NCBI GenBank assembly: GCA_964630925.1
Contig: CAZVZK010000053.1
Coordinates: 1-62,478, forward strand
DNA: 62,478 nt
Direction of reading: 5' to 3'
From: RGDT01 sp964630925
GTDB lineage: Bacteria > Planctomycetota > Planctomycetia > Gemmatales > Gemmataceae
Shown here: piece by piece, positions 33,209 to 44,787 of the stretch
How the letters are laid out: every line of letters starts with the position of its first letter
Position numbering within the stretch: position 1 is the first letter of the stretch
The notes under the pieces: model-generated
Database searches by the model: none
What the model was told of the DNA's origin: nothing
What the model saw: only the letters and a program-made list of their open reading frames with translations
Translations under genes and position numbers: made by a program

Positions 33209-34399
33209 TTAGACTTCGATCAGCAGGCGCTCGGGGGCCTCGATGCACTCCTTGACCCGCACCAGGAAGCTCACCGCCTCGCGGCCGTCGATGATGCGGT
33301 GGTCGTAGCTCAGCGCCAGGTACATCATCGGGCGGATCACCACCTGGTCGTCCACGGCCACGGGCCGCTTGATGATCGCGTGCATCCCCAGGATGCCGCT
33401 CTGCGGCGGGTTCAGGATCGGCGTGGACATCATCGACCCGAACACGCCGCCGTTGGTGATCGTGAACGTGCCGCCCTGCATGTCCGTGAAGTGGAGCTTG
33501 CCCTCCCGCGCCTTCACCGCCAGCTCCGCGATGCCCTTCTCCACCCCGGCGAAGGAGAGTTTGTCGCAGTCGCGCAGCACCGGCACCACCAGGCCCTTGT
33601 CGGAGCTGACGGCGACCCCGATGTGATGGTAGTCGTGGTAGACGATCTCGTCGCCCTGGACGAAGGCGTTGACCGCCGGGTACGCCTTCAGTGCCTCCAC
33701 CGCCGCCTTCACGAAGAAGCTCATGAACCCCAGGCCGACGCCGTGCTTCTTCTGGAACGCCTCCTTGTACTTCGCCCGCAGGTCCATCACCCGCGACATG
33801 TCCGCCTCGTTGAAGGTCGTCAGGATCGCCGCCGTCTCCTGCGCCTGGATCAGACGCTCGGCGATCCGCTGGCGGATCGGCGTCATCTTCACGCGCCGCT
33901 CGCCGCCCTGCGCGGCGGGGGCCACCGGGGCCGCCACGGGGACGGCGGCCGGGGGGGCGGCGGGCTTGTTGCCGTCGAGGAACGCCTGCGCCTCCGTCTT
34001 CGTGACGACGCCCCTGGCCGAGGGGGTCACCTTGGCGGCGTCGACGCCGGCGGTGTCGAGCATCACCCGGGCCGCCGGGGAAACGCGTGGCTCGTCCTTC
34101 GGGGCCTCGGCCTTCGCCGGTGCGGCGGGGGCGGGCGTGGGGGCCGCGGCCGCGGACGGCTTGCCGTCGGGGTCGATGCTGCCGATCACGTCGCCGATGG
34201 CGACCTTCTGGCCGGGCTTCGCGCTGGCCTTCAGGACGCCGGACGCGGGGGCGTACTCCTCCTTGGCGGCCTTGTCGGTCTCCAGCTCGCAGACCGGCTC
34301 GCCGACCGCGACGGCGGCGCCGTCCGGCTTCAGCCAGCGCACGATGGTGGCGTGCGTCACCGACTCCCCCGCCGGCGTCACCTTGATCTCGACTGCCAT
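33209..34399 (-). CDS. sucB: 2-oxoglutarate dehydrogenase E2, dihydrolipoyl succinyltransferase
   Basis: 396 residues. An N-terminal lipoyl domain carries Lys43 in LETDKAAKEEY; an Ala/Pro-rich hinge (about 75-100) leads to the E3-binding domain (VSPAARVMLDTAGVDAAKVT) and a second Ala/Pro hinge. The catalytic domain begins at RVKMTPIRQRIAERLIQAQE; His367 and Asp371 in YDHRIIDGREAVSFL are the catalytic pair, and the C-terminus ERLLIEV is typical of SucB. The single lipoyl domain and the sucA neighbour argue for the 2-oxoglutarate rather than the pyruvate complex. The start at 34399 begins exactly at the lipoyl domain. Confidence 0.97.
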   Translation of the reverse strand: MAVEIKVTPAGESVTHATIVRWLKPDGAAVAVGEPVCELETDKAAKEEYAPASGVLKASAKPGQKVAIGDVIGSIDPDGKPSAAAAPTPAPAAPAKAEAPKDEPRVSPAARVMLDTAGVDAAKVTPSARGVVTKTEAQAFLDGNKPAAPPAAVPVAAPVAPAAQGGERRVKMTPIRQRIAERLIQAQETAAILTTFNEADMSRVMDLRAKYKEAFQKKHGVGLGFMSFFVKAAVEALKAYPAVNAFVQGDEIVYHDYHHIGVAVSSDKGLVVPVLRDCDKLSFAGVEKGIAELAVKAREGKLHFTDMQGGTFTITNGGVFGSMMSTPILNPPQSGILGMHAIIKRPVAVDDQVVIRPMMYLALSYDHRIIDGREAVSFLVRVKECIEAPERLLIEV

Positions 34400-34423
34400 T
34401 TCTTCTCGCTCGCGGGTTCGGTT

Positions 34424-34488
34424 TTCCCGTAGAGCACGCGTCCTGCGTGCTTTCTTCGGAGCACGCTGGAAGCGTGCTCTACGACAAG
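34424..34488 (-). repeat. GTAGAGCACGC palindromic element, full copy
   Basis: Outer arms CGTAGAGCACGC (34428-34439) and GCGTGCTCTACG (34472-34483) enclose two hairpins, AGCACGC-GTCCT-GCGTGCT and GAGCACGCT-GGA-AGCGTGCTC. Read on the minus strand, it matches 55349-55408 over 60 positions with one substitution and one 5-base insertion. It lies in the sucA-sucB spacer, in the same sense as the operon transcript. Confidence 0.93.
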
Positions 34489-34551
34489 CATGCCCCGCTC
34501 CGTGCCGGAGAAACAGAGAAAGCGGGGCCAACCCCCGCCCTCCCGTATGTT

Positions 34552-37419
<2,868 letters not shown>

Positions 37420-37456
37420 GGGTACGCTGGTGCTGGTGTGGGTGATGCCTCCCAGA

Positions 37457-37814
37457 CATTGTATCGGCGGCGACGCCGGGCGGGCAAGGACAGGCCGGCG
37501 GCGGGGCGTCCCGCGCCGGCGGAATAACCCCACCGGAGGGCGGGGGGCGAGCACTCGAACCCAGGTCTCACTGACGGAACCGGCCTTCAGGCCGGCGGCC
37601 GCGGACGCCTGCCCATCGCGATCCTTGCGACGTGGGGGTTGTCTGCCGCGTGTGCTTCCGGCCTGGGGGCCTGAAACGACGGGTGATGTCGAGGAGGCCG
37701 GAAGCACACGCCTGGCTCGTCAACCCCCAAGTGCTGACGTGGGCCTCGACCTTCACAGCGGTCCGGCGTGAAGCGGCACGGCAGTTTGTGCTTGGCGCGG
37801 GTGGCGGGGCCGGG
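37457..37814. repeat. intergenic module, copy 1
   Basis: This 358-bp block is closely matched by 41262-41622, with long identical runs such as GGGCAAGGACAGGCCGGCGG and AAGCGGCACGGCAGTTTG. It contains a stem GCGTGTGCTTCCGGCCT/AGGCCGGAAGCACACGC (37649-37712) and an outer GGGGGTTG/CAACCCCC pairing. It carries no ORF shared by both copies. The left edge is a minus-strand promoter-like site facing sucA; the right end leads into the plus-strand gene at 37856. Confidence 0.9.
37458..37487 (-). promoter_or_regulatory. promoter-like site facing sucA
   Basis: On the minus strand: TTGCCC (37487-37482), 18-bp spacer, TACAAT (37463-37458), 39 bp before the sucA ATG. The same hexamers and spacing recur at the matching place in copy 2 (41292-41263). 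Confidence 0.6.
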
Positions 37815-37855
37815 TAAGGATACATGCGGGGAAGCGGCCCGAGCCGGGAGGCCCG

Positions 37856-38377
37856 ATGCGTTACGTCAGCGTGCTGTTACTGGCCGTGGTGCCCGGCGGA
37901 TTGCTCGCCGTCGCGCTCGGCAAGCCGGTGCCTGTGCCTCCGAAAGCCGAGGCGTATCAGGTCGGCTTGCTCAGGGCGGGCATCGAAATCGTTAGGCAGC
38001 ACCAAGAGCACATCGGCCAGACCGAGCCCGGTGACAGGCCGGCGCCGGACCTGATTCTCGTGCAAGGGGATCGGGCCAAACACCCCTGGCTGCCGCAGAG
38101 CGTCGTGCTGTCGGATGGGGTGCGTTGCCGCGTCGAGGCGGCACCGCACGAGGTGAAGTTCACCGGCCGGATGCTGATGGTGCGCATCGAAGAGTTCGAT
38201 CCGCACAAGGCCTGCACTCCTCCGTTCATCGGGAATGTCGTTCTCGTGGGGTGTCAATTCCGGGGCAAGGCCGGGGAGGGCTCACGGATCGAACGGCCTG
38301 GCGTGATCTTCCAACTTGAGGCAGGGTGGACGCCGGGAGGCGGCTGGGACATTGACCTGCTGAACCTCCGATCTTGA
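37856..38377 (+). CDS. small exported protein of unknown function
   Basis: 173 residues. Signal peptide YVSVLLLAVVPGGLLAVALG. The mature part looks mixed alpha/beta (LLRAGIEIVRQHQEH, then VVLSDGVRCRVEAAPHEVKF and FIGNVVLVGCQFRG). Two Cys are far apart and no motif is recognised. GGGAGG lies just before the ATG. First of seven plus-strand genes for mostly exported proteins that follow the duplicated module. Confidence 0.6.
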   Translation: MRYVSVLLLAVVPGGLLAVALGKPVPVPPKAEAYQVGLLRAGIEIVRQHQEHIGQTEPGDRPAPDLILVQGDRAKHPWLPQSVVLSDGVRCRVEAAPHEVKFTGRMLMVRIEEFDPHKACTPPFIGNVVLVGCQFRGKAGEGSRIERPGVIFQLEAGWTPGGGWDIDLLNLRS

Positions 38378-38427
38378 CGGCTCGCCAATGCGGCAAACGA
38401 CCCACGCAACCGAGCCAAGAGGGTGCA

Positions 38428-39363
38428 ATGATCGCGCAGATGTTCTCGGCCCCGTTCTTGCTCGTCGCCCTCCACGCCGCCTCGGCCCCGAAAGAGGCCA
38501 AGCCGCTGCCCGCGGATCTGGTGAAGGCATGGGCGGAGGCCGGGGCCGGGCTGGGCTGGATGGGGCCGGATCGAAAAGGTGGATATCCCACCATCAGCAC
38601 GAGACTCGATGATCTGATCGCGGTGGAAGCGGTGCCGGCGTTCATCTGCGGAGAGTGTCGGGAAGGCGCGTTGAGGGGGCTGCCCGCCCCGAAGAGGGCG
38701 TTCGGGATCGACCTTGGAGGGCCGGAGGTGACCGACGCGACCCTCGCGGGGTTGGCAGCGTTTACGGGCCTCACGCACCTCAGCCTGCACGGGACGCGAG
38801 TGACCGATGCGGGGATGAAGGAGCTTGAAGGGCTGAAGGGCCTGACCCATCTCGACCTGAGCGGCACCAGGGTAACCGACGCCGGCATGAAGCACCTGGC
38901 CGCACTGAAGGGCCTCACCCGCCTCCACTTGACCGGCACGAAGGTGACGGATACAGGGCTGAAGGCGCTGGCGCGAGTGGACGGCCTCGTTTGCCTCGAC
39001 CTGAGCAACACCCCTGTGGCGGACGCGGGCCTCAAGGAGTTGTCCGGGCTGAAGGCCCTCACCCACCTCGATCTGGCGGAGACGAGGGTAACGGACCTGG
39101 GACTGCGTGAACTATCGGGCCTGAAGAGCCTCTCCCACGTTGAGCTGTTCAAGACCGGCGTGACGGACGCGGGGTTGAATCACCTGGCCGCGATGAAAGG
39201 ACTCGCCCGCCTCGGGCTGCGTGGCACGAAGGTGACGGATGCCAGCCTGAAGGCGCTGGCCGGGATGAAGAGCCTCACCTTCCTCTCCCTCCCTCGGACG
39301 GTCACGAAGGCCGGGACGATGGAGTTGGAGAAGGCGCTGCCTGGGTGCGAGGTTGACCGATGA
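38428..39363 (+). CDS. exported leucine-rich repeat protein
   Basis: 311 residues. Signal peptide MIAQMFSAPFLLVALHAASA. From about residue 100 to 300 there are eight or so 24-residue leucine-rich repeats of the form TDAGLKELSGLKALTHLDLA, the planctomycete-type ribonuclease-inhibitor-like pattern. LRR solenoids bind other proteins; the partner is unknown. ATG 38428 starts at the signal peptide and has AAGAGGG a few bases upstream. The mRNA-level link with the gene at 37856 (50 bp) suggests an operon. Confidence 0.85.
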   Translation: MIAQMFSAPFLLVALHAASAPKEAKPLPADLVKAWAEAGAGLGWMGPDRKGGYPTISTRLDDLIAVEAVPAFICGECREGALRGLPAPKRAFGIDLGGPEVTDATLAGLAAFTGLTHLSLHGTRVTDAGMKELEGLKGLTHLDLSGTRVTDAGMKHLAALKGLTRLHLTGTKVTDTGLKALARVDGLVCLDLSNTPVADAGLKELSGLKALTHLDLAETRVTDLGLRELSGLKSLSHVELFKTGVTDAGLNHLAAMKGLARLGLRGTKVTDASLKALAGMKSLTFLSLPRTVTKAGTMELEKALPGCEVDR

Positions 39364-39434
39364 GGGCCGCGTCGCCTGGGCGCTTTCTCCCTCGGGCGGC
39401 TGTGGGCGTTGCGGTGGGGTTCGGTTTCCTGTAG

Positions 39435-39493
39435 CGCAAGCCTTCGGCCCGCGGGCGTTCTCCCTGGAATGTCGGCTGCATGTGCTGTAGGCT
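39435..39493 (+). promoter_or_regulatory. conserved upstream block with promoter-like pair
   Basis: TGGAAT (39465-39470), 17-bp spacer, TAGGCT (39488-39493). The preceding 30 bases (GCGCAAGCCTTC, then GCGGGCGTTCTCCC) recur before the gene at 44788 with the same spacing (TGGAAT 44716-44721, TAGGCT 44739-44744). Confidence 0.4.
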
Positions 39494-39537
39494 CCCCGGT
39501 GATGTCCCACCCCCGACGTGACCAGGAGGGTTGACGG

Positions 39538-41184
39538 ATGGCCAGGATTCTCCGGCCCTGGGCGGGCCTTCTGGCGTTGCTCGCCGCCGTGGCCGCCGCG
39601 CCGCTGCCGAGCAAGTTGCCGGAGGGTGTCTTGCGCGACTTCGAGGCCGAGCGCGTCGAACGCGAGTTCACCGACACCCGCGCCGCCGCCTACCGGCTGG
39701 TCCGCAGCCCCTCCCCGCGCCTCGCTGATTCCCTGGCCAGGATCGAGGCCCTCCTGGCGGTGGTCGAGAAGGACAGGGCGCTCGACGACCAGCTCCGCCG
39801 CGACTTCATCGCCACGTTGAAGTTTGACCGGGGCCAGGTCCGCCGGATCGCCAGGGAACGCGGTGACACGTCCCCACCCCCGAAATTCCTTATCGCACGA
39901 GACCCGGACCACAGGCGGCCGGCGCCACTCCCGAAGATCGCGCCGGGCACCTCGATCAAGGACCTCCTGCCGACGCCGCCTTCACCCGCCATGAAGGCGG
40001 TGTACGTCGGGGAGGACCTGGCCGAGGTGCCCGAGGTGGCGTTGGCGGCGCAGCCCGAGTGGGAGCTGTCCGAGAAGTGGGCGGAGCGCATGAGCCACGC
40101 CGTGGCCGCCGCCCTGCACCTGAACGCGAAGGAGGAGGACGGGTACATCAGGGAGGTGATCAAGTCTCGCGCAGACATCAAGGGGCTGCCATTCATTCTG
40201 GGGGATGACGCCCGGCTGCACGGCCCCGCCGGCATCGCATTCGGGGAGCATGCGCAGAAGCACTGGGACACGACACTCCTCTTCGGCCCTTCGGAGGGGG
40301 TGGACGGGGTCACGCGGGAGATCGAAGGAGACCTCGCCGGGATACCGGAACGGCAGCAGAGGATGCGGCAAGCCGTGCCGGCCATCTTCGCGGTGCTCTC
40401 GCAAAGGCTGGCGGACGCGCCGGCGGGGGACCGGGTGAGTCTGGCGCGGCTCTTCGGCCGCCACAAACTCGCCCAGACGACTCGGGAGCTGGCGCGGATG
40501 GCCGTCTACTCGTTCGACCGCCCCGTCCGCGAGGCGGCCCTGGAGGCGCTCGCCTCGCGCGGTAACGCGGGATACGACGCCATCCTCATCGAGGCCCTCC
40601 GCTATCCCTGGCCGGCTGTAGCCCGGAACGCGACGGAGGCTGTCGTCAAACTCGGTAGGCGGGATCTCGCGCTTCACCTCGTCGCCTTGCTGGAGGAGGG
40701 CGACCCCCGCCTGCCCCGAGAGACGAAGGGAGGGGCGACGACGACCCGCGAGGTGGTCCGGATAGCTCACCGCAACTGCATGCTCTGCCACGCGGCATCC
40801 GAGACGGAGTACGGGATCCTCACCGGCCGCGTCGTCGAGCTCCGCCGGTCGAGCCTGCCTGTGCGCTCCGGTTACCAGGCCGCGACCAAGCTACTCGTGC
40901 GGATCGACGTGACGTATCTTCGCCAGGACTTCTCGCTCAGGCGAAGGATGCAAGAGGATCGATTCTCAGGAGTCAAAGAGGTGCGATTGGACTACATCAT
41001 CCGGCGGCGCGAGCTGACGAAGGAAGAGGCGGCCGACCTGCGGAAGCGTCTGGATCCGCCGGCGGGCAAGTTATCCCCTTATCAGCAAGCGGCGCTCGAT
41101 GCCCTGCGGAAGTGGAGTGGGCGCGACTTCGGGGCGGACGCGGCGGGGTGGCGGAAGTACCTCGGGCTGTTGCCGACGGGGTGA
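39538..41184 (+). CDS. exported HEAT-like protein with a CxxCH motif
   Basis: 548 residues. Signal peptide ILRPWAGLLALLAAVAAAP. Residues 20-110 (RDFEAERVEREFTDTRAAAY) form a domain shared with the product of 44788. From about 280 to 400 helical HEAT-like repeats are visible (SFDRPVREAALEALASRGNAG). CMLCH at residues 414-418 is a single haem-c attachment motif; no second haem ligand is obvious. The last 90 residues (VELRRSSLPVRSGYQAATKL, VRLDYIIRRRELTKEEAADLR) are unassigned. A possible exported monohaem protein or a chance CxxCH. It follows the LRR gene by 174 bp and has its own promoter-like block. Confidence 0.7.
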   Translation: MARILRPWAGLLALLAAVAAAPLPSKLPEGVLRDFEAERVEREFTDTRAAAYRLVRSPSPRLADSLARIEALLAVVEKDRALDDQLRRDFIATLKFDRGQVRRIARERGDTSPPPKFLIARDPDHRRPAPLPKIAPGTSIKDLLPTPPSPAMKAVYVGEDLAEVPEVALAAQPEWELSEKWAERMSHAVAAALHLNAKEEDGYIREVIKSRADIKGLPFILGDDARLHGPAGIAFGEHAQKHWDTTLLFGPSEGVDGVTREIEGDLAGIPERQQRMRQAVPAIFAVLSQRLADAPAGDRVSLARLFGRHKLAQTTRELARMAVYSFDRPVREAALEALASRGNAGYDAILIEALRYPWPAVARNATEAVVKLGRRDLALHLVALLEEGDPRLPRETKGGATTTREVVRIAHRNCMLCHAASETEYGILTGRVVELRRSSLPVRSGYQAATKLLVRIDVTYLRQDFSLRRRMQEDRFSGVKEVRLDYIIRRRELTKEEAADLRKRLDPPAGKLSPYQQAALDALRKWSGRDFGADAAGWRKYLGLLPTG

Positions 41185-41261
41185 TCTGCTTGCAGGCCGG
41201 CTCGTCAACGCCCCGCGCCGACGCGCCGCTATCACACCACAGGCTATCACGCCACGCGTCC

Positions 41262-41622
41262 CATTGTAGCGGCGGCGGCGCGGGGCGGGCAAGGACAGGC
41301 CGGCGGCGGGGCGTCCCGTGCCGACGGAATAACCCCACCGGAGGGCGGGGGGTGCGGGCCGAGGTCTCACGGCCTGGGCTGACGGAACCGGCCCTTCAGG
41401 CCGCCGGCCGCGGACGCCTGCCCTTCGCGATCCTTGCGACGTGGGGTGTTGTCTGCCGCGTGTGCTTCCGGCCTGGGGGACTGACAGGTTGGGAGCCGTA
41501 TCGGGAGGCCGGAAGCACACGCCCGGCTCGTCAACCCCCAAGTGCTGACGTGGGCCTCGGCCTCACAGCGGTCCGACGTGAAGCGGCACGGCAGTTTGCG
41601 GTTGGCGCGGGCGGCGGGGGCG
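41262..41622. repeat. intergenic module, copy 2
   Basis: A 361-bp block matching 37457-37814. The long stem GCGTGTGCTTCCGGCCT/AGGCCGGAAGCACACGC is kept exactly (41458-41522) while the loop between the arms differs in almost all positions. The minus-strand pair TTGCCC-N18-TACAAT is present at 41292-41263. Just left of it, CTATCAC repeats (41229-41250). It lies upstream of the WD40 gene. Confidence 0.9.
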
Positions 41623-41671
41623 CATAGATATGAACTCAGGGAGAGCGGCGCGGCCAGAGGAACGCGCCACG

Positions 41672-44143
41672 ATGACGTTGATCTGCGGCTTCTCGCAAGC
41701 AAGGCCGGCCATCCCGCCTTCGCCTGTGATCCTGACTGTCGCCCTTTGCTGCCTCGGGTTGGCCAACGAGGCCCCGGCGGCAGCGCCTCTTCCCGTTGAT
41801 TTGTCTGTCTCCGTGTTGGGGCCGCGCTGCCCTCTGTTGCCCGTCAAGCGCCTGTCGAGGCCACGGCTCGCGTTGTCGCCGGATGGCCGGACGCTGGCAA
41901 CGTCCGGCGATGAACCCCCTTTCGACAACCCTCTGCCCATCACCATTTGGGATCTGTCCCTCCGCGCCCCCGTTTGCAGTCTCGACGGCCACACGGATCG
42001 CGTGCGCGGGTTGAGCTTCTCGCCCGATGGCCGGCTTCTCGCATCAGCGAGTTGGGACGGCAGGCTCCGGATCTGGTCGGTGCGCGAGCGCCGTGAGGCT
42101 GGGAAGGCCCTTCGGAAAGGGGGCTTCAACGGCTGCCGCTTCCTAAGTGACAAACTGCTGGCGGCGTGGTTCGACTCGACGATACGCCTATTCGATGCGC
42201 CCTCCCTCGAAGCCGTCCGCACTCTCGATGCCGGGGGCGACGTAACTTGCGTGGACGCGAGTACTGACGGGGCGGTCCTGGCAGCGCTCGCGGGCACCGG
42301 CCTTCGTTTCTGGAATCCCGGCACGGGCGAGCCGATCAAGAGCCCGCTGGGGGCGAGGAAAGACATCAAGGCGTTCGCCCTCTCGCCGGGCGGGAGGCTC
42401 GTGCTCGCCGGGCACGACGGCGGGGCGCTGCGGGTGTGGGACTGGCGGCGCGGGTTGCTCGTCCGCCTTCTGCATCAGGGGGAGACGCGGCCGGAGTGGG
42501 TCGCGTGGTCACACGACGGGAAGACGGTCGCGGGCACCTCCTTTTCCCGACTGCGGTTCTGGAGCGCGGATGACTGGGGCGAATACGCCCACTCTGGCTG
42601 CCTCATCTACGGGACCCCTGGGGCGCTGGCGTTGGCCCCTGACGGGGCGTTCGTGGTCACCGGGGAGGAGCCGAGGGAGTACCGGGTCTGGCCGATCTTC
42701 CCGAAGCCCGCACACGGCCCAAGGGGCGCACGCGGCCCCCTGCACTGTCTCGCCTATTCCCCCGACGGCCGGCGCCTCGCCGCCGGCGGCGACGAGGGCG
42801 TGGCCTACCTCTGGGATCTGGAGAAGGGGCGGGTGGAACGCACCTTCGCCGTAGCGGGTGAGGGGACGATCTGGCGCCTGCAATTCTCGTCGGGTGGCCT
42901 CGCCGCGGGGTACGGGGGCGGGCTCCTGGCGTCGTGGGATGTGGCGACGGGGCGGCTCCGCGCCATCGAGGATCTCGAACGTGAAAAGTGGGGCAGGAGG
43001 CTCCTGCCGCTGGGGGGAGCTGAAGGGCGGTGGGTCTGGAGGGAGGGTGCCCGCCTCGGGCTGTGCGCGGTCGGCGAGAGGACGGTACGGTCGCGGCCCT
43101 TGGGGCCGACGCGCGGGCTCGACGAGTGGGGGCATCCGCTGAGGTTGGTCGGTGGCGCGCTGGCCGACGGTGGGCGAACGGCCCGGCTGCTTTGGGAGGA
43201 TGGCGTCTGGGAAGAACGCGACGTGGCCGGGCGGCGATGCCTTTCCCGATTCCGGCTCCCCGATCGGCCGGATGGCGTCTTCATGTCAAGCAGTGGGTCG
43301 CGGCTCGTCTCCTGGCACCAGTCGGACTTCGAAGAGGTCGGGCTCTTCCGATTCTGGGTGCGCTCCGGTGCGGGCTGGCGGGAGACGCCCCACCGCAGGA
43401 CGTTGCCCACCGGGCAGCTCCGAGACTGTGCCTTCTCGGGTGATGAGCGGTACTTCGTGGCTGTCGCCGACAACACACTCTGGATGATCGAGATGGCGAG
43501 CGGGGCGGTGATGGCCACTGTGCGAACGGGGGTCGAGGAGCCCGCGGCGCTTGCCGTCACACGGCACGGCGACGAGGTGGCCATCGTGGGCGAGGACTGG
43601 GCGCCGCGGCGTGTACGTCTTGTCGTCGGGGGGGGCGGGGCCGGGACACTGGATGAGCTGTGGGAGAAGATGGCCTCGTCCGACGCGGCGTTGGCGTACA
43701 GGGCGGGCTGGGTGATGACGGGCCAGGGGGACGAGGCCGTGCGGTTCCTCGCCCGGAAAGTCGGCACGCCGAGGCCCGCGGACGCTCGCCGCATCGAGGC
43801 GTGGATCCGGAGTCTCGACAGCGATGACTTCGATGAGCGGAACGAGGCCGAGCGTCAACTGGCCCGGCAGCGCTGGCTTGCGGCCCCCGCGCTGGCCCGC
43901 TGCTGTAACTCTCGCCCCTCGCTGGACCGATACCTGCGAGCGGATCGACTGCTCCGGGCCACCTTCGCCCTGAACGGGGCGGAGCTTCAACAGGTCCGGG
44001 CGGTGGCGGTGCTGGAGCGGATCGGGACGCCCGGCGCGGCGGCGGTGTTGCGGCGGGTGGCGGCAGGGCCGGAGTCGCCCCTCGTGGACGAGGCCAAGGC
44101 GGCGCTCACGCGGATGGGGAGAGATGAGCGACGTGAACGGTGA
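41672..44143 (+). CDS. exported WD40-repeat protein with planctomycete C-terminal helical domain
   Basis: 823 residues. Signal peptide around VILTVALCCLGLANEAPA. At least seven WD40-like blades: DGHTDRVRGLSFSPDGRLLA then SASWDGRLRIWSV, ALSPGGRLVLAGHDGGALRV, CLAYSPDGRRLAAGGDEGVA and others through about residue 650. The last 120 residues (IRSLDSDDFDERNEAERQLA, VLERIGTPGAAAVLRRVAAG) are the HEAT-like domain that usually ends Gemmataceae WD40 proteins. A beta-propeller scaffold, partner unknown. ATG 41672 follows GAGGAA and starts the signal peptide; the ATG at 41630 has no ribosome-binding site. Overlaps the next gene by 20 bp. Confidence 0.88.
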   Translation: MTLICGFSQARPAIPPSPVILTVALCCLGLANEAPAAAPLPVDLSVSVLGPRCPLLPVKRLSRPRLALSPDGRTLATSGDEPPFDNPLPITIWDLSLRAPVCSLDGHTDRVRGLSFSPDGRLLASASWDGRLRIWSVRERREAGKALRKGGFNGCRFLSDKLLAAWFDSTIRLFDAPSLEAVRTLDAGGDVTCVDASTDGAVLAALAGTGLRFWNPGTGEPIKSPLGARKDIKAFALSPGGRLVLAGHDGGALRVWDWRRGLLVRLLHQGETRPEWVAWSHDGKTVAGTSFSRLRFWSADDWGEYAHSGCLIYGTPGALALAPDGAFVVTGEEPREYRVWPIFPKPAHGPRGARGPLHCLAYSPDGRRLAAGGDEGVAYLWDLEKGRVERTFAVAGEGTIWRLQFSSGGLAAGYGGGLLASWDVATGRLRAIEDLEREKWGRRLLPLGGAEGRWVWREGARLGLCAVGERTVRSRPLGPTRGLDEWGHPLRLVGGALADGGRTARLLWEDGVWEERDVAGRRCLSRFRLPDRPDGVFMSSSGSRLVSWHQSDFEEVGLFRFWVRSGAGWRETPHRRTLPTGQLRDCAFSGDERYFVAVADNTLWMIEMASGAVMATVRTGVEEPAALAVTRHGDEVAIVGEDWAPRRVRLVVGGGGAGTLDELWEKMASSDAALAYRAGWVMTGQGDEAVRFLARKVGTPRPADARRIEAWIRSLDSDDFDERNEAERQLARQRWLAAPALARCCNSRPSLDRYLRADRLLRATFALNGAELQQVRAVAVLERIGTPGAAAVLRRVAAGPESPLVDEAKAALTRMGRDERRER

Positions 44144-44621
44144 CAATGACGCCCTTCGCGGCGGCCGGGATGTTTCACCTTGGGCCGTCATGCAGACTAT
44201 CAGCCTGGCGGCCTTGCTGGCCCTGCTGTCTCTTGTCGCGCTGATCCCCGCCCCGGCGCCGCTCCGGCTTGGCGACTGGACGGAGCTGGGCCGGCTACCC
44301 ATCGAGAAGCTCGCGGCCGTCATCCTGGATGAGCGGTACGAGGAGTGGCACGCCGATGCCGCAGAGGCCCTCATCCGCCGCCGCGGCCCGGACACCGGGG
44401 GCCTTATGGCGTCGCTCATAGCGCGAAACGACGGCATGGCGAGATTCCTGTTCATCGTCGAGCTGACGAGGCGGAAGGACGCCCGCGTCGTCCCGCCCGT
44501 CCTGGCGATCCTGCGGCGGTGCATTGCCGAGGGCATCGACCTCACGGGGAAGGAGAATGCGGTGATGCACGACGCGCTTCGGCTCTTCAATGTCCCCGTC
44601 CCTGACTTCGGTGATGATTGA
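44124..44621 (+). CDS. small membrane-anchored helical protein
   Basis: 165 residues. One hydrophobic segment (SLAALLALLSLVALIPAPAP, about 28-47) anchors an otherwise helical domain (EKLAAVILDERYEEWHADAA, RRGPDTGGLMASLIARND). No family recognised; HEAT-like character is possible. It overlaps the WD40 coding end by 20 bp and has GGGGAGAG immediately before its ATG, so translation is probably coupled and the two proteins may interact. Confidence 0.6.
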   Translation: MSDVNGDNDALRGGRDVSPWAVMQTISLAALLALLSLVALIPAPAPLRLGDWTELGRLPIEKLAAVILDERYEEWHADAAEALIRRRGPDTGGLMASLIARNDGMARFLFIVELTRRKDARVVPPVLAILRRCIAEGIDLTGKENAVMHDALRLFNVPVPDFGDD

Positions 44622-44787
44622 GCGTCGTTGGCCGGTTTGATGACGTGGCCGTTGTGGCTGTTTCACACGGATGCGGCGTTGTGGGCGCAAGCCTTCAGCC
44701 TGCGGGCGTTCTCCCTGGAATGGTGTCTGGCCGTGCGGTAGGCTGTCGCTCTGGCGTCCCGCCCCGAAGCGAATGGGAGGTTATCGG

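Noticed and set aside
37549..37571. T-loop-like GGTTCGAG on the minus strand in copy 1 of the 360-bp module, suggesting a tRNA remnant
   Set aside because: Not preserved in copy 2, and no acceptor stem or anticodon arm could be drawn around it.
37457..41622. The duplicated 360-bp module as an insertion sequence
   Set aside because: No ORF is shared by both copies, no target-site duplication is clear, and no transposase is nearby. A MITE or regulatory module remains possible.
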